Shown here: piece after piece, positions 17,722 through 26,360 of the stretch
How positions within the stretch are numbered: position 1 is the stretch's first letter
How the letters are laid out: each line of letters starts with the position of its first letter
From: Streptomyces sp. CBMA152
GTDB taxonomy: Bacteria > Actinomycetota > Actinomycetes > Streptomycetales > Streptomycetaceae
DNA: 64,000 bases
Direction: 5' to 3'
NCBI RefSeq assembly: GCF_014596475.1
Contig: NZ_MECJ01000033.1
Coordinates: 558,001 to 622,000, forward strand
The notes under the pieces: generated by a model
Database searches by the model: none
What the model was told of the DNA's origin: nothing
The model's input: only the letters and a program-made list of their open reading frames with translations
Made by a program: the position numbers and the translations under genes

Positions 17722-19119
17722 TCAGACCTGCTCGTCCTCCGGAATGCTCACCAGCCAGCGCGTCTCGCGGCGCGGCCGCAGATAGAACGCCCAGTAGAGG
17801 GTGGCGACGGCGGTGATGCCGCCGGTCCACAGCAGATACGCCGTCTCCTGCTGGGTGAGGATGTACGCGAGGACGGCGATCAGCACCACCGGGACCGTGG
17901 GCCACAGCGGCATCCGCCAGGCCGGGACCTCGCGGTGCGCGCCCCGGCGGCTGAGCAGCGCCGCGACCGCGACCAGCAGGTACATCCCGGTGACCGAGAC
18001 GCCCGTGACGCCGTACAGGGTGTCCAGGTTGACGAAGCACAGGGCCGCGCCCGGGACGCCGACCAGGAGGGTGGCGACCCACGGGGAGCCGAACCGGCCC
18101 AAGCGGGAGAGCGCGCGGTTGACCGGCTCCGGCCAGGCCTTGTCGCGGGCCGAGGCGAACAGGACGCGGGAGTTCTGGATGACCATCACGATGCCCGCGT
18201 TGACGATGGCGAGGGCGACGCAGAGGCTGACGAAGGTGCCGACGGCCGAGTTGGACCAGGCGGTGACCATCGAGCCGATGTCACCCGCGCTGAGCGCCGA
18301 GAGGTCGGGGGCGCCGACAGTGATCGCGATGACGGGGACGAGGATGACGGCGGTGGAGATGGCGAGGGTGGCGAGCACGGTCCGCGCGACGTTGCGGCGC
18401 GGGTGCTCCAGCTCCTCGGAGAGGTAGACGGCCGTCGAGAAGCCCTGGGTGACGAAGAGCGCGATGGCCAGGCCCGAGATGACCATCATCGCGGTCACCG
18501 TGGAGTGCGTACCGCCGTCACCGGCGACCGTGCCGTGGACCAGCGAGGAGGCGCCCCGGTGGCTGTGCGAGAAGCCGAGGACGGCGACGACGGCCGCGGC
18601 GACGACTTCGAGCACCAGGAAGATGCCGGTGATCCAGGCGTTGGCCCGCAGGTCGAGCAGTCCGGCGAGGGTGGCGAGCAGCATCACGCCGCCGCCCGCG
18701 ACCGGCGCCGGGATGTGGACGAGCGGGGCCAGGTAGTCGGCCGTGCCCATCGCGATGACCGGAGGGACGATCATCACCACGAGCAGGGACAGGACGAACA
18801 CCAGCCAGCCCGCGAGGCGGCCCGCGAGCGTGGAGACCATCGCGTACTCGCCGCCCGCGCTGGGGATGAGCGTGCCCAGCTCCGAGTAGCAGAACGCGAC
18901 GCCGATACAGAGCAGCGAGCCGATGGCGATGGTGAGCGCGGTGTAGGTGCCGAGGCCGGCGAAGAGGTCCGGCACCACCACGAAGAGCGTGGACGCGGGC
19001 GTCACGCAGGACAGCGTGAGCAGGGTGCCGCCCACGACGCCGATGGAACGCTTGAGCTTCTTGGGGGCTTCGCCCGTCGCCGGGGAGAGGACGTGGGGCG
19101 GGCTGAGCGTTTCGGTCAT
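17722..19119 (-). CDS. APC-family amino acid permease
   Basis: A 465-residue polytopic membrane protein with about 12 hydrophobic segments. The first is followed by the typical APC stretch ASTLFVVVPDLFAGLG, then FCYSELGTLIPSAGGEYAMV (residues about 75-95), the conserved TM3 signature containing the P-x-AGG-EY pattern. I chose ATG 19119 (MTETLSPPH) over an in-frame TTG at 19140 because APC proteins usually start with a short hydrophilic tail like this. A final hydrophilic C-terminus ends near residue 465. These proteins import amino acids or amines by proton symport or exchange; the substrate cannot be told. A 370-nt gap separates it from the LysR gene on the same strand, so it is probably transcribed alone. 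Confidence 0.88.
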   Translation of the reverse strand: MTETLSPPHVLSPATGEAPKKLKRSIGVVGGTLLTLSCVTPASTLFVVVPDLFAGLGTYTALTIAIGSLLCIGVAFCYSELGTLIPSAGGEYAMVSTLAGRLAGWLVFVLSLLVVMIVPPVIAMGTADYLAPLVHIPAPVAGGGVMLLATLAGLLDLRANAWITGIFLVLEVVAAAVVAVLGFSHSHRGASSLVHGTVAGDGGTHSTVTAMMVISGLAIALFVTQGFSTAVYLSEELEHPRRNVARTVLATLAISTAVILVPVIAITVGAPDLSALSAGDIGSMVTAWSNSAVGTFVSLCVALAIVNAGIVMVIQNSRVLFASARDKAWPEPVNRALSRLGRFGSPWVATLLVGVPGAALCFVNLDTLYGVTGVSVTGMYLLVAVAALLSRRGAHREVPAWRMPLWPTVPVVLIAVLAYILTQQETAYLLWTGGITAVATLYWAFYLRPRRETRWLVSIPEDEQV

Positions 19120-19488
19120 CGATGCGCATCCGATCGGCAAGGTGCGGGGTGTGAGCGGGGAGCGCTATCGACCTCCGGGTGGTGCTCCGGGGCCCGTCCG
19201 GCCCCGGGGTTGAGTGGTGTGTCGCTCCCGGGGCGCCATTTCAATCTCCACGCGATCCGCAGGTCAATAGCTGTTCACCTACGGAATTCGTCGCTCCAAA
19301 GCCCTTCTGGCACTGATCCGGCGTTAAGAGCGCAATAAAAGAGCGCTATCCGGCAGTACGGGAACCGCAGCCCGCGCGCGGAAAAATCTTGCCCGGTTCC
19401 GCATGTCGAAACGGCCGCGACGACCGAGACGGCGCTTGCGGTTACCCCGGGTCACCAGGACGCGTTTACCCCCGGTCCCCCCCGACCG
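19120..19488. other. Intergenic stretch without a gene
   Basis: This 369-nt segment lies between the LysR stop and the APC permease start, both on the minus strand. It is less GC-rich in its middle (around 19240-19350) than the genes, as expected of a promoter-bearing region for the permease. I find no convincing ORF, tRNA, strong hairpin or recognisable operator. Confidence 0.5.
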
Positions 19489-20376
19489 TCACGCGCCCCC
19501 GCCCAGCGCCGCCACCAGCGCCCGCACCGGCGCCGACGGCGTGCGCGGGTGCAGTACCTCCGTACGGTGCACCAGACGCGGCGCCGAGACGCGGACGGCG
19601 ACCGCGCCCGCGAGGCCTGCGGCCGCCTCAAGCCCCGTCGCGGCGAGCCCGTGTCCGGCCGCGACCAGCTCGGCAAGTCCCCTCAAGTCCCCTCCCCCGT
19701 ACGTCAGTCGGGGCCGGAAGCCGTCGGCGTGCGCGGCGGCGCGCAGCTGGGCGAGCGGCACGGCCGTGTCCGGCGCGTCGATCCAGTGCGCGTCGGCCAG
19801 GTCCGCGAGCCGCAGCGAGGTACGGCGCGCCAGCGGGTGCCCGGCCGGGAACAGCACCGCGAGCGGGGTCTCGGCGACGGCCACGGTGACCATCGGGCCC
19901 GCGTCCGGCAGGGGCAGCGGGTCGTTGGGGGCGGCGGCCCCGTCCACCAGCCCCAGGTCGGCCTCCCCGGTCACCACCGCCCGTACGGCCGCGTCCCGCC
20001 CGAGCACCCGCACCTCGGCCGCGAGCCCCGGCGCGTCCCGCCGCACCCCGGCCAGGGCTGCGGCGAGCGCCAGCGTGAGCGCGGCCGGGGTGCAGACGAG
20101 CGCCAGACGCGCGCCACGCACCCCGCGCAGCCGGGCGATGTCCGCGCGGGCCGCGTCGAGCCGCAGCAGCAGCGGCCGGGCGTGCTCCATCAGCCGCTCG
20201 CCCGCCTCGGTCGGCCCGACCGGCCTGCGCTCCACGAGCCGGGCGCCGAGGTCGGCCTCCAGGGCGGCGATGTGCTGCGAGACGGCCGACTGCGTATAGC
20301 CGAGGGCCTGGGCGGCGCCGGAGAAGGAGCGGTGCTCGACGACGGCGACGAAGGTGCGCAGGAGGTGGGGATCCAT
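19489..20376 (-). CDS. LysR-family transcriptional regulator
   Basis: A 295-residue regulator. The N-terminal winged HTH is clear: LLRTFVAVVEHRSFSGAAQA then LGYTQSAVSQHIAALEADLG (residues about 5-45), the LysR signature with the recognition helix TQSAVSQHI. A linker helix and a two-lobed periplasmic-binding-like effector domain follow to the end. The start is ATG at 20376. It is transcribed divergently from the amidotransferase-like gene, the standard arrangement for a LysR regulator and its target; the 95-bp spacer carries an imperfect palindrome with the T-N11-A style symmetry of LysR sites. The inducer is unknown. The C-terminal part contains many Ala/Val/Arg residues but no truncation. 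Confidence 0.9.
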   Translation of the reverse strand: MDPHLLRTFVAVVEHRSFSGAAQALGYTQSAVSQHIAALEADLGARLVERRPVGPTEAGERLMEHARPLLLRLDAARADIARLRGVRGARLALVCTPAALTLALAAALAGVRRDAPGLAAEVRVLGRDAAVRAVVTGEADLGLVDGAAAPNDPLPLPDAGPMVTVAVAETPLAVLFPAGHPLARRTSLRLADLADAHWIDAPDTAVPLAQLRAAAHADGFRPRLTYGGGDLRGLAELVAAGHGLAATGLEAAAGLAGAVAVRVSAPRLVHRTEVLHPRTPSAPVRALVAALGGGA

Positions 20377-20398
20377 GCGGATCAGTAAAACGCGAGGG

Positions 20399-20415
20399 CA
20401 TCAGTATCACTAATG
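20399..20415. promoter_or_regulatory. Candidate LysR operator in the divergent spacer
   Basis: CATCAGT-ATC-ACTAATG is a 17-bp imperfect dyad (6 of 7 arm positions match), placed 22-38 bp from the LysR start codon and 57-73 bp from the divergent gene. The position and AT-rich dyad suit an autoregulatory LysR site; binding is inference. Confidence 0.4.
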
Positions 20416-20471
20416 CTCGATGCATTGATCATCGTTGGACGTGATGCGAGGCGGCCGCCCACGATGGACGC

Positions 20472-21221
20472 ATGACGAACCACACCGCACGGATCGCCCT
20501 GGTCGGCGACCACTCCCCCAACGTCCGCTCCCACACCCGTGTCCCGCTGCTGCTCGACGCCCTGCGCGAGCGCGACGGGCTCGACCTCGACGCGTACTGG
20601 ATCCCCACTGAGGAGGCCGAGGGCGGTGTCGACGGGTTCGACGCGGTCTGGCTGCTGCCCGGCAGCCCGTACCGCAGCGAGGCGGGTGTGGTCGCCGCCG
20701 TGCGCACCGCCCGCGAGCAGGGCATCCCCTTCCTCGGCACCTGCGGCGGCTTCCAGCACGCGCTGCTCGAATTCGCCCGTGACGTGTGCGGCCTCGACGA
20801 CATCGCGCACGCCGAGAACAACCCGGACGCCGACCTCGGGGACGCGCTGATCGTGCCGCTGGCCTGCTCGCTGGTCGGCCACGAGGGTACGGTCGAGCTC
20901 GCCCCGGGCTCGCTGGCCGAGCAACTGCTCGGTGCCGAGCGGACGGTGGAGCGCTACCACTGCCACTTCGGCCCCAACCCCCGCCACCTCGACACCCTGC
21001 GCGCCCACGGTCTACGTTTCACCGGCACCGACGCCGAGGGCGGCGTCCGGATCGCCGAGCTCCCCGATCACCCGTTCTTCCTGGCCACGCTCTTCCAGCC
21101 GGAGCTGTCCGGCGACGGCACCCGCCCGCACCCGGTCATCCGGGGCCTGGCGGCGGCGGCCGTGGCAACGGCAGCGGCCCGCACGGCGGGGGAAACCGTG
21201 CGGGCCGCATCGAAGGGCTGA
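20472..21221 (+). CDS. Glutamine-amidotransferase-like protein related to the C-terminal region of CTP synthase
   Basis: A 249-residue class I glutamine-amidotransferase fold. It starts IALVGDHSPNVRSHTRVPLL, has the nucleophile elbow GTCGGFQHALLE (Cys near residue 98) and the downstream His region YHCHFG plus HPFFLATLFQPE, which in CTP synthase GATase carries the catalytic His and Glu. It lacks the synthetase half of PyrG, and NCBI-style annotation calls this family CTP synthase C-terminal region-related (seleno)protein. The nucleophile here is encoded by TGC, so it is cysteine. Substrate and partner are unknown; loss of the synthetase domain suggests it either works with another protein or hydrolyses a gamma-glutamyl compound. 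It is divergent from a LysR gene and convergent with iolA/mmsA. Start ATG at 20472, ten bases after GGACGC. Confidence 0.8.
   Translation: MTNHTARIALVGDHSPNVRSHTRVPLLLDALRERDGLDLDAYWIPTEEAEGGVDGFDAVWLLPGSPYRSEAGVVAAVRTAREQGIPFLGTCGGFQHALLEFARDVCGLDDIAHAENNPDADLGDALIVPLACSLVGHEGTVELAPGSLAEQLLGAERTVERYHCHFGPNPRHLDTLRAHGLRFTGTDAEGGVRIAELPDHPFFLATLFQPELSGDGTRPHPVIRGLAAAAVATAAARTAGETVRAASKG
21175..21207. terminator. 12-bp perfect stem at the convergent gene ends
   Basis: Arms CGGCCCGCACGG and CCGTGCGGGCCG enclose a 9-nt loop. The hairpin lies inside the last codons of the amidotransferase-like gene, about 12 nt before its stop and 40 nt from the iolA/mmsA stop, so it could end transcription from both sides. 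Confidence 0.55.
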
Positions 21222-21246
21222 GCCGTGGTGGTCGGCCGAGCCGTGG

Positions 21247-22749
21247 TCAGTGGTTGCGGGGGAAGCCCAGGTCGACGCCGGCCGGGCCGTCGGCCGGGTC
21301 CGGCCAGCGGGTGGTGACGACCTTGCCGCGGGTGTAGAAGTGCGTGCCGTCGTTGCCGTAGATGTGGTGGTCGCCGAAGAGCGAGTCCTTCCAGCCACCG
21401 AAGGAGTGGTAGCCCACCGGCACCGGGATCGGCACGTTGACGCCGACCATGCCGGCCTCGACCTCCATCTGGAAGCGGCGGGCGGCGCCGCCGTCCCGGG
21501 TGAAGATCGCGGTGCCGTTGCCGAACGGCGAGGCGTTGATGAGGGCGAGCCCCTCGTCGTACGACTCCACGCGCAGCACGCACAGCACCGGGCCGAAGAT
21601 CTCGTCCTTGTACGCGTCCGCCGTCACCGGCACCCGGTCCAGGAGCGAGAGGCCGATCCAGTGGCCGTTCTCGAAGCCGTCGACCGTGTAGCCGGTGCCG
21701 TCGAGGACGACCTCGCTGCCCTGGGCGGCGGCGCCGGTCACGTACGAGGCGACCTTGTCGCGGTGAACGGCGGTGATCAGCGGGCCCATCTCGGAGGCCG
21801 GGTCGTTACCGGGGCCGATCTTGATCTTCTCGGCGCGCTCGCGGATCTTCTCCACCAGCTCGTCGCCGATCGAACCGACCGCCACCACGGCCGAGATCGC
21901 CATGCAGCGCTCGCCCGCCGAGCCGTACGCGGCGGAGACGGCGGCGTCGGCGGCCGCGTCCAGGTCCGCGTCCGGCAGGACCAGCATGTGGTTCTTGGCG
22001 CCGCCGAGGGCCTGGACGCGCTTGCCGTTCGCGGAGGCCGTGGTGTGGATGTAGCGGGCGATCGGGGTGGAGCCGACGAAGGAGACGGCGGCCACGTCCG
22101 GGTGGGCGAGCAGCGCGTCGACCGCGACCTTGTCACCGTGGACGACGTTGAACACGCCGTCGGGCAGCCCGGCCTCGCTCAGCAGCTCCGCGATCTTCAT
22201 GGAGGCCGACGGGTCCTTCTCCGACGGCTTCAGCACGAAGGTGTTGCCGCAGGCGACGGCGATCGGGAACATCCACATCGGCACCATGGCCGGGAAGTTG
22301 AAGGGCGTGATGCCCGCGACCACGCCGAGCGGCTGGCGGATCGAGGAGACGTCCACGCGCTGCGACACCTGGGTGGAGAGCTCGCCCTTGAGCTGGACGG
22401 TGATCCCGCAGGCCAGGTCCACAATCTCCAGGCCGCGCGCGACCTCGCCGAGCGCGTCCGAGTGCACCTTGCCGTGCTCGGCGGTGATCAGCTCGGCGAT
22501 GGCGTCCCGGTTGGCGTCGAGCAGCGCGCGGAACTTGAACAGCACAGTGGTGCGCTGGGCGAGCGAGGACTGGCCCCAGGTCGCGTACGCCTCCCGGGCG
22601 GCCGCGACCGCCGCGTCCACCTCGTCGACGCTCGCGAAGGCGACCTGCGTCGTGACGGCACCGGTCGCGGGATCCGTCACCGGACCGTACGTACCGGAGA
22701 CGCCCTCGACGGCCTTGCCACCGATCCAGTGGTTGACGGTCTTCGTCAT
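21247..22749 (-). CDS. iolA: CoA-acylating (methyl)malonate-semialdehyde dehydrogenase
   Basis: A 500-residue aldehyde dehydrogenase of the MMSDH/IolA family (mmsA is the alternative symbol). It converts malonate semialdehyde, the last intermediate of inositol breakdown, or methylmalonate semialdehyde from valine, to acetyl-CoA or propionyl-CoA with NAD and CoA. Visible: ITPFNFPAMVPMWMFP (about 155-170), the NAD-binding GSTPIARYI, and the catalytic cysteine in GERCMAISAVV (near 285). The family uses this Cys without the general-base Glu of ordinary ALDHs, and the residue before the conserved GGAKNH is not that Glu. It is the last gene of the iol operon, 14 nt after iolD, which supports the inositol role; it may serve both pathways. 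Start ATG 22749 (MTKTVNHWIGG). Confidence 0.93.
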   Translation of the reverse strand: MTKTVNHWIGGKAVEGVSGTYGPVTDPATGAVTTQVAFASVDEVDAAVAAAREAYATWGQSSLAQRTTVLFKFRALLDANRDAIAELITAEHGKVHSDALGEVARGLEIVDLACGITVQLKGELSTQVSQRVDVSSIRQPLGVVAGITPFNFPAMVPMWMFPIAVACGNTFVLKPSEKDPSASMKIAELLSEAGLPDGVFNVVHGDKVAVDALLAHPDVAAVSFVGSTPIARYIHTTASANGKRVQALGGAKNHMLVLPDADLDAAADAAVSAAYGSAGERCMAISAVVAVGSIGDELVEKIRERAEKIKIGPGNDPASEMGPLITAVHRDKVASYVTGAAAQGSEVVLDGTGYTVDGFENGHWIGLSLLDRVPVTADAYKDEIFGPVLCVLRVESYDEGLALINASPFGNGTAIFTRDGGAARRFQMEVEAGMVGVNVPIPVPVGYHSFGGWKDSLFGDHHIYGNDGTHFYTRGKVVTTRWPDPADGPAGVDLGFPRNH

Positions 22750-22763
22750 GACAGGAAACTCCC

Positions 22764-24644
22764 TCAGAGATGGCGGCGTCGGGCTGCGACTTGCCGGTCG
22801 TACTCCTCACGCGCCTCGACCGCCGACGGACGGGTCGCGGTCTCGGCCACAGGAACATCCCACCACGCCTGCGCCGGGGGCGGGCCCGACACAGTGTCTG
22901 CCGTTTTGGTCTCCACGTAGACACATGTGGGACGGTCCGCCGCACGCGCGGTCGCGAGGGCTTCGCGCAGGTCACGGATGGTCCCGGGGCGCAGCACGGC
23001 CATCCCGAGCGAGGCCGCGTTCGCCGCGAGATCCACCGGCAGCGGCTCCCCTGTATAGCTGCCGTCCGGCGCCCGGAAGCGGTACGCCGTGCCGTACCGC
23101 TCGCCGCCCACCGACTCCGAAAGCCCGCCGATCGAGGCATACCCGTGGTTCTGCAGGATCACCACCCTGAGCGGAATGTTCTCCTGCACGGCGGTGACGA
23201 TTTCCGTCGGATTCATCAGATACGTACCGTCGCCGACCAGCGCCCACACCGGCCGCCCGGGCGCGGCCATCGCGACCCCGATCGCCGCCGGGATCTCGTA
23301 TCCCATGCAGGAGTAGCCGTACTCGACGTGGTACTGGTCGCGCGAGCGGGTCCGCCACAGTTTGTGCAGATCGCCGGGGAGCGAGCCCGCCGCGTTGATC
23401 AGGATGTCGTCCGCGGTGACCAACGTGTCGAGTACGCCGAGGACTTGGGCCTGGGTGGGCTGGGCGTCCTCGCTCTCGGGGGTGTACGCGAGGGTCACCC
23501 GCTTCTCCCACGCAGCCTTCAGCTCCGCGTACTCGCTCTCGTACGACGGCTCGACGCGGTGTTCGCCCAGCGCCTTCGCCAGCGCCTGGAGTCCCACGCG
23601 CGCGTCCGCGAGGACTTGCAGGCCGCCCATCTTGTGGGCGTCGGCGGCGTTGACGTTGATGTTCGCGAAGCGGACGTCGGGGTGCTGGAAGAGCGTCGAG
23701 GACGCGGTGGTGAAGTCGGTCCAGCGGGTGCCGACGCCGAGCACGACGTCGGCGGTGCGGGCCAGTTCGTCGGCGGTGGCCGTGCCGGTGTGGCCGATGC
23801 CGCCCACGTCACAGGGGTGGTCGTACGGGAGCGAGCCCTTGCCCGCCTGGGTGGAGGCGACGGGGATGCCGGTCCGGTCGGCGAAGGACAGCAGGGCCTG
23901 CTCGGCCCCGCTGTGGTGAACGCCGCCGCCCACGACGATCAGCGGGCGCCGGGCACCGCGCAGCAGTTGGACGGCCGCGTTCAGCTCGTACGACTCGGGC
24001 GGCGTCGCCCGCACCTGCCACACCCGCCGCCGGAAGAACTCCTCCGGCCAGTCGTACGCCTCCGCCTGCACGTCCTGCGGCAGCGCCAGCGTCACCGCGC
24101 CGGTCCTGGCCGGGTCGGCGAGCACGCTCATCGCGGCGAGCGCGGCCGGGATCAGCGCCTCGGGCCGGGTGATCCGGTCGAAGTAGCGCGAGACCGGGCG
24201 CAGACAGTCGTTGACCGACACGTCGCCCGCGTACGGGACTTCGAGCTGCTGGAGGACGGGGTCGGCGGGGCGGGATGCGAACACGTCGCCGGGCAGCAGC
24301 AGGACCGGGAGGTGGTTGACGGTGGCGAGCGCCGCGCCCGTGACCAGGTTGGTGGCGCCCGGGCCGATCGAGGTGGTCACCGCGTGCGCCGAGAGCCGCT
24401 GGGACTGGCGGGCGTAGCCGACCGCCGCGTGCACCATGGCCTGTTCGTTGCGGCCCTGGTGGTACGGCATGTCGCTGCCGGGTTCCAGGAGCGCCTGCCC
24501 GATCCCGGCGACGTTGCCGTGGCCGAAGATGCCCCAGGTCGCGGTGATCAGGCGCTGTTCGGTGCCGCCCCGGGCGGTGTACTGCCGCGAGAGGAAGGCG
24601 AGCAGCGCCTGCGCGGTGGTGAGCCGCCTCGTCGTCGCGCTCAT
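22764..24644 (-). CDS. iolD: 3D-(3,5/4)-trihydroxycyclohexane-1,2-dione hydrolase (ThDP-dependent)
   Basis: A 626-residue ThDP enzyme that opens the ring of trihydroxycyclohexane-1,2-dione to 5-deoxyglucuronate. It has the ThDP N-terminal domain with GIFGHGNVAGIGQAL and the catalytic-type Glu in RNEQAMVHAA (about 85), a central domain (VVGGGVHHSGA about 240), and the ThDP motif GDGTYLMNPTE to QNHGYASIG (about 470-505). FGHGN and QNHGY are typical of IolD rather than acetolactate synthase. I chose ATG 24644 (MSATTRRLTTAQAL) over an in-frame start at 24686 because GGAGGG lies 7 nt upstream and the ATG overlaps the iolB stop (ATGA). It sits between iolB and iolA. Confidence 0.93.
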   Translation of the reverse strand: MSATTRRLTTAQALLAFLSRQYTARGGTEQRLITATWGIFGHGNVAGIGQALLEPGSDMPYHQGRNEQAMVHAAVGYARQSQRLSAHAVTTSIGPGATNLVTGAALATVNHLPVLLLPGDVFASRPADPVLQQLEVPYAGDVSVNDCLRPVSRYFDRITRPEALIPAALAAMSVLADPARTGAVTLALPQDVQAEAYDWPEEFFRRRVWQVRATPPESYELNAAVQLLRGARRPLIVVGGGVHHSGAEQALLSFADRTGIPVASTQAGKGSLPYDHPCDVGGIGHTGTATADELARTADVVLGVGTRWTDFTTASSTLFQHPDVRFANINVNAADAHKMGGLQVLADARVGLQALAKALGEHRVEPSYESEYAELKAAWEKRVTLAYTPESEDAQPTQAQVLGVLDTLVTADDILINAAGSLPGDLHKLWRTRSRDQYHVEYGYSCMGYEIPAAIGVAMAAPGRPVWALVGDGTYLMNPTEIVTAVQENIPLRVVILQNHGYASIGGLSESVGGERYGTAYRFRAPDGSYTGEPLPVDLAANAASLGMAVLRPGTIRDLREALATARAADRPTCVYVETKTADTVSGPPPAQAWWDVPVAETATRPSAVEAREEYDRQVAARRRHL

Positions 24645-25450
24645 CGGTAACCCTCCACATGGTCGGGGTGGAAGCTGATCCGCCACGCGCGCTCCTCGCC
24701 GGGGCCCGCCATGACGTTCAGGTAGTACATGGGATGCCCGGGTGCGGCGATCGACGGGCCGTGCCAGCCGTCGGGGACGAGCACGGCGTCACCCGTACGC
24801 ACCTCGGCGAGCACGTCCGCGCCACCGGGCCGCGACGGCGAGACCCGCTGGTAGCCGAAGCCCTTGGGGTCCTCGAACGCGAAGTAGTAGATCTCCTCAA
24901 GGACCGACTCCCGCCCCGGGATGTGCTCGTCGTGCTTGTGGGGCGGGTACGAGGACCAGTTGCCGCCGGGCGTGATCACCTCCACGGCGATCAGCCGGTC
25001 GCACAGGAAGGTGTCGGCGGCGGCGAAGTTGCGGACCTCGCGGGCGCTGACGCCCGCACCCCGCCGTTCGGCGGGTACCTCCGGCGCGGGGCCGCGGCGA
25101 GCGGGGAGTCGGCGCTCGCATCTCGCTCCTGCCAGGGCGAAGCGGCCTCCCGCGCCGGAGGCGATCTGCGCATGGGCGTCACGCGGGAGATAGGCGAAGT
25201 CGCTGACCCCGCCGAACACGTTCTCCCTGCCCAGCAGTTCCAGGATTCGATCTTCTGTCTGTACCGTACATCCACCGCTGAGCGGCAGCACGATCCACTC
25301 GCTGTCGCCGGTGGTGAACTCATGCGTGCCGCCGGGCGCCAGCTCCAGCACGCGCAGCGCGGAGTGGTCCCAGCCGGCCCGCTCGGGGCCGATGTCGAGG
25401 GCGTAGGCCCCCTGGGCGGTGGAGCCCGCCCGTACGAACAGCTCGTCCAT
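24641..25450 (-). CDS. iolB: 5-deoxy-glucuronate isomerase
   Basis: A 269-residue bicupin that isomerises 5-deoxy-D-glucuronate to 5-dehydro-2-deoxy-D-gluconate. The metal site is visible in the second cupin: YPPHKHDEHIPGRES followed by LEEIYYF (about residues 165-190), with the HxH-D/E pattern, and a later WHGPSIAAPGHPMYYLNVM with the fourth ligand His. The N-terminal cupin carries ELAPGGTHEFTTGDSEW. It is about the usual family length. There is a 16-nt gap from the aldolase gene upstream and a 4-nt overlap with iolD downstream, so it is firmly inside the operon. A run of Arg/Ala/Pro residues around 112-135 (LPARRGPAPEVPAERRGAG) is an insertion between the two cupins, not obviously functional. 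Confidence 0.92.
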   Translation of the reverse strand: MDELFVRAGSTAQGAYALDIGPERAGWDHSALRVLELAPGGTHEFTTGDSEWIVLPLSGGCTVQTEDRILELLGRENVFGGVSDFAYLPRDAHAQIASGAGGRFALAGARCERRLPARRGPAPEVPAERRGAGVSAREVRNFAAADTFLCDRLIAVEVITPGGNWSSYPPHKHDEHIPGRESVLEEIYYFAFEDPKGFGYQRVSPSRPGGADVLAEVRTGDAVLVPDGWHGPSIAAPGHPMYYLNVMAGPGEERAWRISFHPDHVEGYR

Positions 25451-25466
25451 GCGTCCTCCCTACCCC

Positions 25467-26360
25467 CTACAGCAGCCCGACCGCGGTATCGACCGCGCCC
25501 GCCACGTCCCCGTCGGCCGGATAGAGCAGCGTGCGCCCGGCCACCAGACCCTGCACCGTGGGTAGTTGGAGTGCCGAGCGCCACTTCTCGTACGCCGCCT
25601 CCTGCTCGGCCGCCGTCCCGCCGACGTCGCCGCCGAGCAGCACGGCGGGCAGCGTCGTGGTCGCCATCACCCGGGCCATGTCGTCCGGATCCTCGGTGAC
25701 GGGGACCTTCAGCCAGGTGTACGCCGAGGTCCCGGCGAGACCGGAGGCGATGGCGAGCGAGCGCGTGACGGGCTCGGCACGGAGATCGTTCCGGAGCCGC
25801 CCGTCGCGCCGGTGACAGATGAACGGCTCCACGAAGACCGGCAGCCGACGCTCCGCCATCTCGTCGATGGCGCGGGCGGCCGAGTGCAGCGTGTCGAGCG
25901 AGCCGGGGTCGTCGTAGTCGACGCGCAGCAGCAGTTTGCCCGCGTCGAAGCCCAGGCGGGCGAGGTCCTGGGCGCGGTGGCCGGTGAACCGGTCGTCCAG
26001 TTCGAAGGCGGCCCCGGCGAGCCCGCCCCGGTTCATCGACCCGATGACGACCTTGTCGTCGAGCGCGCCGAGCAGCAGCAGGTCCTCCAGGATGTCGGCG
26101 CTGGCGAGCACCCCGTCGACGCCGGGCCGGGACAGGGCGAGGCAGAGCCGTTCGAGCAGGACGCGGCGATCGGCCATCGCGAAGGCGTCCTCGCCGACGC
26201 CGAGCGCGCCCCGGGCGGGGTGGTCGGCGGCGATGATCAACAGGCGCCCGCCGCCCCGGACGAGCGGACGCCGTACGCGCCGCGCGGCCGCCTCGGCGAT
26301 CGCCTGCGGGTGCCGGGCGCGGACCCGGGCGAGTTCGCCGGGGCTGACGCGGATGCTCAC
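25467..26360 (-). CDS. Cgl0158-family (beta/alpha)8-barrel aldolase-like protein
   Basis: A 297-residue TIM barrel of the family named after C. glutamicum Cgl0158, found in actinobacterial inositol operons. Visible: LLIIAADHPARGALG (about 40-55), MNRGGLAG, a phosphate-binding-like GGDVGG near the C-terminus, and a WLKVPVTED segment with a Lys at the position where class I aldolases form the Schiff base (about 215). No iolJ-type aldolase is otherwise present, so this protein may cleave 2-deoxy-5-keto-gluconate 6-phosphate to DHAP and malonate semialdehyde; that is inference. I chose GTG 26360 (VSIRVSPGEL): it overlaps the iolC stop (GTGA), whereas the extension to 26486 is Arg-rich noise antisense to nothing conserved. 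Confidence 0.82.
   Translation of the reverse strand: MSIRVSPGELARVRARHPQAIAEAAARRVRRPLVRGGGRLLIIAADHPARGALGVGEDAFAMADRRVLLERLCLALSRPGVDGVLASADILEDLLLLGALDDKVVIGSMNRGGLAGAAFELDDRFTGHRAQDLARLGFDAGKLLLRVDYDDPGSLDTLHSAARAIDEMAERRLPVFVEPFICHRRDGRLRNDLRAEPVTRSLAIASGLAGTSAYTWLKVPVTEDPDDMARVMATTTLPAVLLGGDVGGTAAEQEAAYEKWRSALQLPTVQGLVAGRTLLYPADGDVAGAVDTAVGLL

Noticed and set aside
20760..20770. Selenocysteine recoding in the CTP-synthase-like amidotransferase, as some family members are selenoproteins
   Set aside because: The nucleophile codon is TGC in GTCGG, ordinary cysteine, and no UGA or SECIS-like element is involved.
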